From Streptantibioticus parmotrematis (GTDB taxonomy: Bacteria > Actinomycetota > Actinomycetes > Streptomycetales > Streptomycetaceae), in assembly GCF_019890615.1 (NCBI RefSeq), contig NZ_JAINVZ010000016.1:117719-181718 (forward strand): a stretch of 64,000 bases of DNA. Reading direction: 5' to 3'. How positions within the stretch are numbered: the stretch's first letter is position 1; each line of letters opens with the position of its first letter. Positions 45,702-54,398 of the stretch are shown in pieces. The notes beneath the pieces were generated by a model. That model was not told the DNA's origin. It saw only the letters and a list, made by a program, of their open reading frames with translations, and did not search any database. The position numbers were made by a program, and so were the translations under genes.

Positions 45702-47027
45702 ATGCGAGACGACGAGGCCACCCTGAGCGAAGACCGGATCGCGCTGCCGCGCGGCCCCGAAGCCGTCAGCACGGAAGCTGCCGGCACCGACGCCGTCGGC
45801 ACCGACGCCGCCGACCCCCGAGCGCTGCCCGTCTGGACGCGGCGCCTGGTCGTCGTCGGCCTGATCGCCGCCGCGCTCAACCTGCGCCCCGCGGTCACCA
45901 GCCTCGGGCCGCTGCTGGAGGAGGTGCGCGACGGCCTCGGCATGAGCGGCACGGTGGCGGGGCTGCTGACGTCGATGCCGATGTTCTGCTTCGGCGTGTT
46001 CGGGGCGACCGCGCCCCGGCTGGCCCGGCGGTACGGACCCGGGGCGGTGGTCTGCGCCGGGATGGCGGCGATCACCGTGGGCCTGCTGCTGCGGCCCTTC
46101 GCGGGCGGCACGGCGGTCTTCCTCGTCACCAGTGCCCTCGCGCTCGCCGGGATAGCGCTGACCAACGTGCTGATGCCGGTGATCGTCAAGCGCTACTTCC
46201 CGCACCGCGTCGGCGCGATGACCGGCCTGTACTCGATGGCGCTGTCCGTCGGCACCGCGCTGGCCGCCGCCGTCACGGTCCCCCTGACGCACGCCGCGGG
46301 CGACGACTGGCGCCTCGGCCTGGGCGCCTGGGCCGCGCTGGGCGCGCTCGGCGTCCTGCCGTGGCTCGCCCTGGTGCGCGACCGGTCCGGCGCGGACGCA
46401 CCCGCGAGGCCGGGAGCACCGGCGACACCGAACGCCGCCGCGCCCGCGCTGCGCATCACCCGCAGCCGGACCGCCTGGGCGCTGGCCGTCTTCTTCGGCC
46501 TCCAGGCCACCGGCGCGTACATCGTGATGGGCTGGCTGCCGCAGATCTTCCGGGACGCCGGGGTGTCCGCCAGTACGGCGGGCGTGCTGCTCGCGGTGAC
46601 GATGGCGATGAGCGTGCCGCTGTCGTTCGCCCTGCCCGCGATCGCCGGACGGATGCGTCACCAGGGCGGACTGGTCGTCGTGCTGGGCGCGTTCGGGCTG
46701 GCGGGCTACGCGGGGCTGTGGCTGGCGCCCGCCGCGCTGCCGCTGCTGTGGGCGGTGCTGCTCGGGGTCGCCAACTCCAGCTTCCCGCTGGCGCTCACCA
46801 TGATCGGAATGCGGTCGCGCAGCGGTCACGGCGTGGTCCGGCTGTCCGCCTTCGCGCAGAGCACCGGCTACCTGCTGTCCATCCCGGGTCCCATCCTGGT
46901 CGGCGCCCTCTACCAGCACACCGGCGGCTGGCGGCTGCCCATCGCGTTGATGGCGGCGCTGCTCGTGCCGCAGATGGCGGCGGGCCTGCTCGCCGGCCGG
47001 GCCCGCCACGTCGAGGACGAGGCCTGA
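45702..47027 (+). CDS. CynX/NimT-family MFS transporter
   Basis: A 441-residue protein with 12 predicted membrane helices after a polar N terminus of about 45 residues. Diagnostic segments are NLRPAVTSLGPLLEEVRDGLGMSG at helix 1, seen in CynX/NimT transporters, and LARRYGPGAVVCAGM in the loop 2-3 region. The family exports or imports small organic anions, cyanate or nitroimidazoles; the substrate here is unknown. It is regulated with the divergent GntR gene and followed 125 bp later by a 40-residue membrane protein. Confidence 0.9.
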   Translation: MRDDEATLSEDRIALPRGPEAVSTEAAGTDAVGTDAADPRALPVWTRRLVVVGLIAAALNLRPAVTSLGPLLEEVRDGLGMSGTVAGLLTSMPMFCFGVFGATAPRLARRYGPGAVVCAGMAAITVGLLLRPFAGGTAVFLVTSALALAGIALTNVLMPVIVKRYFPHRVGAMTGLYSMALSVGTALAAAVTVPLTHAAGDDWRLGLGAWAALGALGVLPWLALVRDRSGADAPARPGAPATPNAAAPALRITRSRTAWALAVFFGLQATGAYIVMGWLPQIFRDAGVSASTAGVLLAVTMAMSVPLSFALPAIAGRMRHQGGLVVVLGAFGLAGYAGLWLAPAALPLLWAVLLGVANSSFPLALTMIGMRSRSGHGVVRLSAFAQSTGYLLSIPGPILVGALYQHTGGWRLPIALMAALLVPQMAAGLLAGRARHVEDEA

Positions 47028-47038
47028 CGGCACGGGCC

Positions 47039-47089
47039 CAGCGGCTGTACAGGCCCAGCGGCCGTACGGAGTCAGCGGCCGTACGGGGG
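47039..47089. repeat. Three 17-nt tandem repeats after the MFS gene
   Basis: CAGCGGCTGTACAGGCC, CAGCGGCCGTACGGAGT and CAGCGGCCGTACGGGGG follow one another directly at 47039, 47056 and 47073. Each contains a short palindromic core (CCGTACGG in the last two). Confidence 0.8.
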
Positions 47090-47152
47090 CACTGCGGCGG
47101 CGCACCGGGGGGCCGGTGGGAGGGGCTCAGGAACGGGTGCGACACTGGCGCC

Positions 47153-47275
47153 ATGCCAGTCCTCGAACCGAATCCCCCGCAGCCGCAGAAGAAGCTCCTC
47201 CTCGTCTTCGGCCTGATGATGGGCGTGCCCGCGCTCGTCGCCGTGATCGCCACCATCGGGTCGCACTTCGGCTGA
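47153..47275 (+). CDS. SGM_5486-type transporter-associated small membrane protein
   Basis: A 40-residue protein, MPVLEPNPPQPQKKLLLVFG followed by a single hydrophobic helix ending IATIGSHFG. It matches the streptomycete family that I recall as 'SGM_5486 family transporter-associated protein', encoded after MFS genes. It may bind or stabilise the transporter; that is inference. A strong terminator follows. GACACT 6 nt before the ATG could be an imperfect -10. Confidence 0.75.
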   Translation: MPVLEPNPPQPQKKLLLVFGLMMGVPALVAVIATIGSHFG

Positions 47276-47293
47276 CCGCCCGCCCTCCGGGCC

Positions 47294-47317
47294 GGGGGTG
47301 GGGACAACCCCACCCCC
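47294..47317 (+). terminator. Terminator of the MFS/small-protein unit
   Basis: 10-bp perfect stem GGGGGTGGGG/CCCCACCCCC with an ACAA loop, followed by CTTAGG. It starts 18 bp after the small gene's stop. Confidence 0.85.
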
Positions 47318-47463
47318 CTTAGGGGGCCAGGGTCAGGGGCAACTGGGTGGCTCACCTGATGGGTTGGGCCGCGCCGGATCCGTAACGTCTTCGGTACGCC
47401 GCACGGTGCACGCCGACCGCGGCGCACGACGCAGCGGTGACGCGCATCCGGAGGCGATTTCCC

Positions 47464-47724
47464 ATGGCAGCCCACAGCCACATCCTGTCCGCGGCGGGGG
47501 AGGCCCCCCGCTCCGCGCGCCGGACGGCGAGCGGGACCCCTGCCGGTCGCCCGGCCCGCCTTCCGTGGTGGGGGGTCGTGGCGCCGGTGATCGCCTTCGT
47601 GACGCTGCTCGCCGTGGTCGCCGGCCCCGCGCACGCCGATCCCGCGGCGGCCGGTCAGCCGCTGGCCGACCTGCTCGGCCACGTACGCGACCTCCTGCCG
47701 CAGTCCCTGGCGAACCTGCTGTGA
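47464..47724 (+). CDS. Precursor of a predicted secreted amphipathic peptide
   Basis: An 86-residue protein with GGAGG upstream of the ATG. Residues 1-34 are polar and Arg-rich; 35-54 are hydrophobic (WWGVVAPVIAFVTLLAVVAG); PAHA at 55-58 is a good signal-peptidase site. The remaining 28 residues (59-86) contain LADLLGHVRDLLPQSLANLL, with Leu/Val spaced every 3-4 residues, as in an amphipathic helix. Either a small secreted peptide or a membrane protein with a short outer tail is possible. I do not recognise a family. Confidence 0.65.
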   Translation: MAAHSHILSAAGEAPRSARRTASGTPAGRPARLPWWGVVAPVIAFVTLLAVVAGPAHADPAAAGQPLADLLGHVRDLLPQSLANLL

Positions 47725-47818
47725 CGCCGGACCCCGCCTGCGCGCGGTGGCGTCCCGTCACGGCGGAGCCCCGGCGCAGCCCGCGCCCGGCGGCCGATTT
47801 TCTGCAAAGCTGATGGGC

Positions 47819-48337
47819 ATGAGCGACGCAACGCCCCGAAGGATCGTCCTGCTGCGGCACGCCAAGGCCGACTGGCCCTCGGTGCCCGACCTGGAGCGGC
47901 CGCTCGCCGACCGCGGCCGCCATGACGCGCCCGGCGCCGGCCGATGGCTCGCCGGGACCGGCATCGTTCCCGACCTCGCCCTGTGCTCCCCGGCCGTGCG
48001 GACCCGGGAGACCTGGAAGCTCGCCGCCCACGAACTGCCGCGGCGCCCCAGGACCGTCTACGAGGAGCGGCTGTACGAGGCCACCCTCGGCGATCTGCTG
48101 GCGCTGCTCAACGAGACCCCCGACGAGGTGGCCGACCTGCTGCTGGTGGGCCACAACCCCGGCATGCACGCGCTGGCCGACGCCCTGTCCGGGAAGGCCG
48201 AGGGCGACCTGCTGTCCCGGATGAACCGCGGCGGCTTCCCGACCAGCTCGGTGGCGGTCGTGACGTTCTCCGGCTCGTGGAAGACCGTCGAACACGGCGT
48301 CGGCACCCTCACCGCGTACTGGGCCCCGCACGACTGA
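47819..48337 (+). CDS. SixA-type histidine phosphatase
   Basis: A 172-residue histidine phosphatase superfamily protein. The catalytic RHG-type motif appears as LLRHAKADWP, with the second His in LLLVGHNPGMHAL. The short form resembles SixA, which removes phosphate from phosphohistidine; the true substrate is unknown. I choose the ATG at 47819 (MSDATPRRIVLL); an in-frame ATG two codons upstream (47813) is equally possible. It converges on serB across a bidirectional terminator. Confidence 0.88.
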   Translation: MSDATPRRIVLLRHAKADWPSVPDLERPLADRGRHDAPGAGRWLAGTGIVPDLALCSPAVRTRETWKLAAHELPRRPRTVYEERLYEATLGDLLALLNETPDEVADLLLVGHNPGMHALADALSGKAEGDLLSRMNRGGFPTSSVAVVTFSGSWKTVEHGVGTLTAYWAPHD

Positions 48338-48365
48338 CCCCCCGCAGCAGGCACCGCGGCGGACA

Positions 48366-48396
48366 GCGGCCCCCGTCGAGCACCGACGGGGGCCGC
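48366..48396. terminator. Bidirectional terminator between sixA-like gene and serB
   Basis: Perfect 13-bp stem GCGGCCCCCGTCG/CGACGGGGGCCGC with a 5-nt loop, between two convergent stops. Confidence 0.85.
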
Positions 48397-48433
48397 GTCA
48401 CGTTCCGGACCGAGGGGCCGGGGGCCGGGAGCG

Positions 48434-49720
48434 TTACGACTCGGTGTGCAGGTCGGCCGCCTCGACCTCGTCGCGGGTGATCCCCAGCAGGTACAGCACG
48501 GTGTCGAGGAACGGCACGTTCACCGCGGTGTCCGCCGCTTCCCGGACCACCGGCTTGGCGTTGAACGCCACGCCCAGCCCGGCCGCGTTCAGCATGTCGA
48601 GGTCGTTGGCGCCGTCGCCGATCGCCACCGTCTGCGACAACGGCACCCCGGCCTGGGCGGCGAACCGGCGCAGCAGCCGCGCCTTGCCCGCCCGGTCCAC
48701 CACGTCCCCGGTGACCCGGCCGGTCAGGCGGCCGTCGATGATCTCCAGGGTGTTGGCGGCGGCGAAGTCCAGCCCGAGACGCTCCTTGAGGTCGTCGGTG
48801 ACCTGCGTGAAGCCGCCGGAGACGATGCCGACCTGGTAGCCGAGCCGCTTGAGGGTGCGGATCAGCGTCCGGGCGCCCGGCGTCAGCCGCACCTCGGACC
48901 TGACCTTGTCCACCACCGACGCGTCCAGCCCTTCCAGCAGCGCCACCCGCGCGTGCAGCGACTGCTCGAAGTCCAGCTCCCCGCGCATCGCCGCCGCCGT
49001 CACCTCGGCGACCTGCGCCTCGCAGTCGGCGTGCGCCGCGAACAGCTCGATGACCTCGTCCTGGATGACGGTGGAGTCCACGTCCATCACCACCAGCCGC
49101 TGCGCCCTGCGGTGCAACCCCGAGGCGACCACCGCCACGTCCACACCGCGCTGCGCCGCCTCGATGGCCAGCGCCGTGCGCAGCGCCTCGGTCGGCGCGC
49201 CGGAGACCGTCAACTCCACGGCCGTCACCGGGTACTTGGCGAGCCGGAAGATGCGGTCGATGTTGCCGCCGACCTCGGTGACCCGGGCCGCTATGGCGGC
49301 GGTCGACTCGGCGGTCAGCGGGTGCCCGAGCACGGTCACGTGTGAACGGCCCGTGCCGCGCGGGCGGTTGTCACCGATGCCGGAGATGATCTCCGCCTGC
49401 ATCCGCATCGACTCGGCCCAGCTGTGCACCGTGGCACGCAGCTCCCCCTCGGTGCCCGGGGCGCCCGCCGGAGCGGTGACCAGCGCGCACAGCACGATGC
49501 GGCCACGCGTGACGACCTGCTCGATGTCGACGACGTCCACGCCGTACGCGGCGAGCGTGTCGAAGAGCCCGGCGGTGATGCCGGGACGGTCCTTGCCGAA
49601 GATCTTGACCAGGAGGGTGGGACCGGCATCCCGTGCCACGCCCTGGTCGGCGGAGGCCTGGGCGGTGGCGGCCGTCTCAGTGGCAGGGGCAGGAAGCTGC
49701 TGCTGCGATGCGTCGTCCAT
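48434..49720 (-). CDS. serB: Phosphoserine phosphatase SerB with ACT domains
   Basis: Last enzyme of serine synthesis, converting phosphoserine to serine. The 428-residue protein has tandem ACT-type domains in the first half (LLVKIFGKDRPGITAGLFDT; HVTVLGHPLTAESTAAIAAR), which sense serine in related actinobacterial SerB proteins. The HAD core follows: nucleophile motif VVMDVDSTVIQDEVIEL, IVSGGFTQVTDDLKERLGLD, and AIGDGANDLDMLNAAGLG. It is monocistronic. Confidence 0.95.
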   Translation of the reverse strand: MDDASQQQLPAPATETAATAQASADQGVARDAGPTLLVKIFGKDRPGITAGLFDTLAAYGVDVVDIEQVVTRGRIVLCALVTAPAGAPGTEGELRATVHSWAESMRMQAEIISGIGDNRPRGTGRSHVTVLGHPLTAESTAAIAARVTEVGGNIDRIFRLAKYPVTAVELTVSGAPTEALRTALAIEAAQRGVDVAVVASGLHRRAQRLVVMDVDSTVIQDEVIELFAAHADCEAQVAEVTAAAMRGELDFEQSLHARVALLEGLDASVVDKVRSEVRLTPGARTLIRTLKRLGYQVGIVSGGFTQVTDDLKERLGLDFAAANTLEIIDGRLTGRVTGDVVDRAGKARLLRRFAAQAGVPLSQTVAIGDGANDLDMLNAAGLGVAFNAKPVVREAADTAVNVPFLDTVLYLLGITRDEVEAADLHTES

Positions 49721-49747
49721 GGTGCCTCTTACGGTATCCGCCCGCGT

Positions 49748-51247
49748 TCACACCCCGTCGCGCCGTCCCGTATGCCGGGCAGGCGCGTCGCCGCCCGGCC
49801 GCACGGGCCGCCCCGGCTCCGTCCCCAGCGCGGTCAGGGGTGCCGCCCAGGTGCCGGCCGCCCCGGTGGCGTGCGCCAGCAGCGCGCCGACCGCGCCCGC
49901 CGCGGCGCCCCATCCGGCGCCCAGCAGCAGGGCCCACGCGGGGTTGCCGTGCAGCGTCACGCTCGCGCCCACCGCGTCGAAACCGAAGACGGACAGGTCG
50001 GCGTCGAGGGACAGGCCGGTGATCCACACCAGTAGGGACAGCGCCACGCCCGACGCGACGGCCAGCCGCACCGCGCACCGGCCCGCGAACCCCCACCGCG
50101 ACGTCCCGCCGACCGGGGTACGGGCCGCCGTCAGCACCCCCGCCGCCAGCATCATCACGGCGGCGGCCGCCGTCAGCAGCCACACCCGCCCGTCGTACCG
50201 CGCCAGCTCCGGCATGGTGATCGCGCGCCCGGAGCCCGCGCCGCGCAGCACCTCGTCCAGCGGGTGCGGCAGCAGCAGCGCCAGCGGGCCGGTCGCCGCG
50301 CCGTGCCAGGGCACGAACAGCCCCAGCGCGGCGCCCAGCCACACCCCGTTCGGCGCCCCCGCCAGCGCGCCCCCCACCACCCGGCCCGGGTGGTCGTCGG
50401 TGAACGCCGAGTACAGCGCCACCAGCAGCCCGGCGCACACCGCCATCACCAGCACCGAGCGCACCGCGGACGCCGCCGGGCGCACCGTGCGGTGCAGCGC
50501 CGCCCAGCCGCGCGGCAGCGGGCCGTACCGCGACGACAGCAGCGCGATCGCCAGCACCAGCACGACCCACACCACGCCACCGCCCATCGACGCGGCGGTG
50601 TCGACCCTGAACCCGACCGTGCCGTGGTCCCTGGCGAGCGTGCCGAGCCCCTTCAGCAGGCCGCTGCCGAACGAGCCCAGGTCCCCGAGGTCGCCGATGC
50701 CGGGGAAGCCCCCGTTGATCGAGCCGCCGCGCCCCGGGCCGCCGCCCCTGAGCGAGACGGTGTCGTGCCCGGCCCAGCCGAGACCGGCGAGCGCGGCGAG
50801 GAAGAGGACCACCACGGCCAGCGCCCGCACCAGCAGCTCCGCGACGCCGACCACCGCACCGGCGCGGCGCAGCGACCACAGGAACACCCAGGCCAGCAGC
50901 AACGCCCCGGTGAGCCCCACGCCCAGCGGCAGCACGTCGACGGTCCCGGTGGCCTGCGCGCCGCTGATGCCGAAGACCGACACGTCACCGGAGGGGCTGA
51001 CCTTGCCGCCGACCGCCATGGTCACCAGCGCGGCGGTCATCGGCCCCAGCGAGCCCGCGGTGTCCGCGCCGAGCAGGTGCAGCGCGAGCGCGGCCACCGC
51101 CGCCATGCCCAGGTACGCCCAGCCGACCGCGGCGAGCGCGGTCAGCAGTGCGCCACCCCACGGCACCCGGCGCGCGCCGCCGTTCGCGGGCGGGCTCGTC
51201 CCTCCGCGCCGGTCGCCGCCGGGGCCGGGCGTGGCGCTGCTGGTCAT
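49748..51247 (-). CDS. Streptophobe family polytopic membrane protein
   Basis: A 499-residue protein with about ten hydrophobic segments, a polar N terminus and a basic tail. The order of helices and the extracytoplasmic loops (for example VSPSGDVSVFGISGAQATGTVDVLPLGVGL, and the later similar SLDADLSVFGFDAVGASVTLHGNPAWALLL) match the streptomycete 'streptophobe' family. The two similar loops hint at an internal duplication. Function unknown. The start ATG has GGAAGG upstream. It is divergent from the FHA-ABC gene, with a 243-bp gap holding that gene's promoter. Confidence 0.85.
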   Translation of the reverse strand: MTSSATPGPGGDRRGGTSPPANGGARRVPWGGALLTALAAVGWAYLGMAAVAALALHLLGADTAGSLGPMTAALVTMAVGGKVSPSGDVSVFGISGAQATGTVDVLPLGVGLTGALLLAWVFLWSLRRAGAVVGVAELLVRALAVVVLFLAALAGLGWAGHDTVSLRGGGPGRGGSINGGFPGIGDLGDLGSFGSGLLKGLGTLARDHGTVGFRVDTAASMGGGVVWVVLVLAIALLSSRYGPLPRGWAALHRTVRPAASAVRSVLVMAVCAGLLVALYSAFTDDHPGRVVGGALAGAPNGVWLGAALGLFVPWHGAATGPLALLLPHPLDEVLRGAGSGRAITMPELARYDGRVWLLTAAAAVMMLAAGVLTAARTPVGGTSRWGFAGRCAVRLAVASGVALSLLVWITGLSLDADLSVFGFDAVGASVTLHGNPAWALLLGAGWGAAAGAVGALLAHATGAAGTWAAPLTALGTEPGRPVRPGGDAPARHTGRRDGV

Positions 51248-51462
51248 GGCCGCCTTCCGCTGAGGATCCGCCGGGAACCATCCCTTTCGTCCACTCTCCG
51301 GGGCGGCCCGTGACCCGGCAACGCGGGACGGCCCGCCCGGGCGCGGCGGGCGGCCGCGCGGAGCGTCCCGGCGACGCGTTACGAAGCCGGTACGAAGCCG
51401 GTACGGGGGTGGGCCGGAGGCGACTTTCCGTCACGTGCGCGGGCCTGGAATAGTGCCTCTTC

Positions 51463-51490
51463 GATGTTCGACATCCCTAGACTCCCCGGC
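51463..51490 (+). promoter_or_regulatory. Promoter and operator of the FHA-ABC gene
   Basis: GATGT-TCG-ACATC (51463-51475), a perfect palindrome, is followed two bases later by TAGACT (51478-51483). Seven nucleotides further is the ATG at 51491. The palindrome occupies the spacer next to the -10, where a bound repressor would block RNA polymerase. Confidence 0.65.
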
Positions 51491-54199
51491 ATGGGGGATT
51501 ACTCGGGGGACAACCTTGTGGGGCATGGAGTGCCGGAACTCGTACTTGAACTGAACGGACAAACCTGGACGCTTGACGCGTCCAGGTCATACAGCCTGGG
51601 TCGCGACCCGCAGGGGGACGTGTCGTTCGACGACGCCAGAGTCTCCTGGCGGCACGCCACCATCCGCTGGAACGGCGGCGGTTGGGTGGTCGAGGACCTC
51701 GGCAGCACCAACGGCACCTACGCGCAGGGCCAACGCGTCCAGGAGGCGCAGGTCGGCCCCGGGTCCGCCGTGCACCTGGGCAACGCGACCGACGGCCCGC
51801 GCCTGGCGTTCAGCGCGCCCGCGCACACGCCCGCCGCCCAGCCGGTCGCGGCCGACGCCGTCGGGAGCCACGCCGATTCCGCCCGGAGCGCGCCCGCGCG
51901 GTCGCACCAGGCGCAGGCGCCCGCCCAGTCCGCCCCGGCGGGGTGGGCGCAGCAACTCCAGGGCGGCGGACCCGCGCCGCACGCCCAACAGCCGCCCGCG
52001 CAACCGCAGTTCCCGCAGCAGGCCGGCTGGAACCAGCAGCCCGCGCAGGCCCGGCAGCCGCAGGCCGCCGCCCCGGCGCCGCACGCACAGCCCCAGGCGC
52101 CGCAGCCGCCGCACGCCGCCGACCCGCAGGCGCAGGGCGCGGCGTCAGCCGCGCGGCCCGCCACCGGCAGCGCGCACAGCGACCGCAGCCCCACCACGTT
52201 CCACCACTTCGCGGCCGGCCGCGTCATGCGCATCGGCCGCGCGCTGGAGAACGAACTCGTCGTCTCCGACCTCCAGGTCTCGCGCTACCACGCCGAGTTC
52301 CACGCGCACCCCGACGGCCGCATGGAGATCGTCGACCTCGGCAGCCACAACGGCACCTACGTCAACGGCCAGCCGGTGCAGCGCCACCTCATCGGCCCGA
52401 ACGACATCGTCGGCGTCGGCCACTCCACCTTCCGGCTGGTCGGCGACCGCCTGGAGGAGTTCGTCGACACCGGCGCCGTCTCGTTCTCCGCGCGCCGCCT
52501 GACCGTCCAGGTGCCGCAGGGCAACACCACCAAGACCATCCTCAAGGACGTCTCCTTCGGCGTCCCGGAGAAGTCGCTGATCGGTGTCATCGGCCCGTCC
52601 GGCTCCGGCAAGTCCACCCTGCTGCGCGCGCTCACCGGCTACCGCCCGGCGGACGTCGGCGAGGTGCTCTACGACAACCGCGACCTCTACAAGCAGTTCG
52701 CCGAACTGCGCCAGCGCATCGGCCTCGTTCCGCAGGACGACATCCTGCACAAGGAACTGACCGTGCGCACCGCGCTGAAGTACGCGGCCAAGCTGCGCTT
52801 CCCCGGCGACACGCACGCCACCGAACGGCAGGCGCGCATCGACGAGGTCCTGCGCGAGCTGAAGCTCGACATCCACGCCGACAAGCGCATCACCTCCCTG
52901 TCCGGCGGCCAGCGCAAGCGTGTCTCGGTCGCCCTGGAACTGCTCACCAAGCCGTCGCTGATCTTCCTCGACGAGCCCACCTCGGGCCTCGACCCGGGCA
53001 TGGACCGCGACGTCATGCAGCTGCTGCGCGGACTCGCCGACGACGGCCGCACGGTACTGGTCGTCACCCACTCGGTGGCCGAACTCGCGCTGTGCGACCG
53101 GCTGCTGGTCATGGCACCCGGCGGCTCGGTCGCCTACTTCGGCCCGCCGGACGAGGCGCTCACCTTCTTCGGCTACGACACCTGGGCCGACGTCTTCCAG
53201 GCGTTCGAGAACTACCGCGACTACGACTGGTCCGGCCGCTGGCGCGGTTCCCAGCACTACCAGCTGTACGCGGCCGACCTCGACGCCGCGCCCGCGCCGC
53301 AGGCCGCGCCCGTCGTACCGCAGCAGATGCAGATGTCCCGCCCGCAGAAGTCGCAGAGCTGGGGATCCCAGCTGTGGACGCTGATCGCGCGCTACCTGTC
53401 GGTGATCGCCTCCGACCGCGGCTTCCTGGGCCTGATGGTCATCCTGCCCGCGGTGCTCGGCGTGGTGAGCGTCGTCATCCCGGCCAAGTACGGCCTGGGC
53501 TTCGGCCCGCCGCAGGCGCACCTGTTCAACAAGGACGCCGGCACCATCCTGATGATCCTCACGGTCGGCGCGTGCTTCTCCGGCGCCGCCAACTCGGTCC
53601 GTGAGCTGATCAAGGAACGCGTCATCTACGAACGCGAACGCGCCGTCGGCCTGTCGCGCTCCGCGTACCTGATGTCCAAGGTCATCGTGCTCGGCCTGAT
53701 CACCGCGTTGCAGGGCGTCATCATCTGCGGCATCGGCTTCGCGCCCCGCAAGATGCCCACCGAGGGCGTGATCCTGCACAACGCGCCCGCCGTCGAGATG
53801 ACCGTCATGGTGATCGGGATCGGCTTCACCTCGATGATGGTCGGCCTGGTGATCTCCTCGCTGGTGAAGACCGCCGAGAAGACCATGCCGCTGCTGGTGA
53901 TGTTCGCCATCGTGCAGGTCGTCTTCACCGGCATCCTCTTCCAGCTGTACGCCAAGCCCGGCATCGAGCAGGTCGCCTGGCTGATGCCGTCCCGCTGGGC
54001 GCTCGCGGGCCTGGCCACCACCGCGCAGCTCAACGTGCTGATGCCGTGGGACCCGACCGACCCCGACACCCTGTGGAAGCACTCCGCGGGCATCTGGTTC
54101 CTCGACCTGTTCGTGCTGCTCGCCCTCGGCGTGATCTGCGGCTTCGCGGTCTCCCGGCTGCTGCGCCGGCACGAGCCGGAGGTCATGCGGGAGAAGTGA
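51491..54199 (+). CDS. FHA-domain ABC transporter (ABC-2 type exporter fusion)
   Basis: A 902-residue fusion of signalling and transport domains. FHA1 (about 25-85: SLGRDPQGDVSFDDARVSWRH, LGSTNGTY) is followed by a Gln/Ala/Pro-rich linker (about 105-210) and FHA2 (about 220-285: MRIGRALENELVVSDLQVSR, LGSHNGTYVNG). The ABC ATPase has GPSGSGKST, LSGGQRKRVSVA and LIFLDEPTSGLD. The C-terminal third has six membrane helices. The layout matches mycobacterial Rv1747, whose FHA domains bind threonine-phosphorylated partners. Start 51491 fits the -10 spacing; an in-frame ATG at 51464 lies inside the palindrome. Cargo unknown. Confidence 0.9.
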   Translation: MGDYSGDNLVGHGVPELVLELNGQTWTLDASRSYSLGRDPQGDVSFDDARVSWRHATIRWNGGGWVVEDLGSTNGTYAQGQRVQEAQVGPGSAVHLGNATDGPRLAFSAPAHTPAAQPVAADAVGSHADSARSAPARSHQAQAPAQSAPAGWAQQLQGGGPAPHAQQPPAQPQFPQQAGWNQQPAQARQPQAAAPAPHAQPQAPQPPHAADPQAQGAASAARPATGSAHSDRSPTTFHHFAAGRVMRIGRALENELVVSDLQVSRYHAEFHAHPDGRMEIVDLGSHNGTYVNGQPVQRHLIGPNDIVGVGHSTFRLVGDRLEEFVDTGAVSFSARRLTVQVPQGNTTKTILKDVSFGVPEKSLIGVIGPSGSGKSTLLRALTGYRPADVGEVLYDNRDLYKQFAELRQRIGLVPQDDILHKELTVRTALKYAAKLRFPGDTHATERQARIDEVLRELKLDIHADKRITSLSGGQRKRVSVALELLTKPSLIFLDEPTSGLDPGMDRDVMQLLRGLADDGRTVLVVTHSVAELALCDRLLVMAPGGSVAYFGPPDEALTFFGYDTWADVFQAFENYRDYDWSGRWRGSQHYQLYAADLDAAPAPQAAPVVPQQMQMSRPQKSQSWGSQLWTLIARYLSVIASDRGFLGLMVILPAVLGVVSVVIPAKYGLGFGPPQAHLFNKDAGTILMILTVGACFSGAANSVRELIKERVIYERERAVGLSRSAYLMSKVIVLGLITALQGVIICGIGFAPRKMPTEGVILHNAPAVEMTVMVIGIGFTSMMVGLVISSLVKTAEKTMPLLVMFAIVQVVFTGILFQLYAKPGIEQVAWLMPSRWALAGLATTAQLNVLMPWDPTDPDTLWKHSAGIWFLDLFVLLALGVICGFAVSRLLRRHEPEVMREK

Positions 54200-54246
54200 G
54201 CGCGGCGGGCGCACGCGGCCCGTCTTCCGTCCACGCGTCGGAACGA

Positions 54247-54280
54247 GGCGGCGGTCACCCGGGAACGGGGGCCGCCGCTT
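54247..54280 (+). terminator. Terminator after the FHA-ABC gene
   Basis: GC-rich hairpin with outer GCGGCGG/CCGCCGC and inner CCCG/CGGG stems, ending in TTT, about 50 bp after the stop. Confidence 0.75.
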
Positions 54281-54398
54281 TCGCGTGGAGCCCTGCTCGT
54301 CGGGGGCGCGGGAGCCCTCGGACCTAGGGCGGAGGGCCCGGGACCCGACCGGTCGGGCGGCCGATGCCGCCCGAGGAGGCCGCCGGTACGGTGAACAC

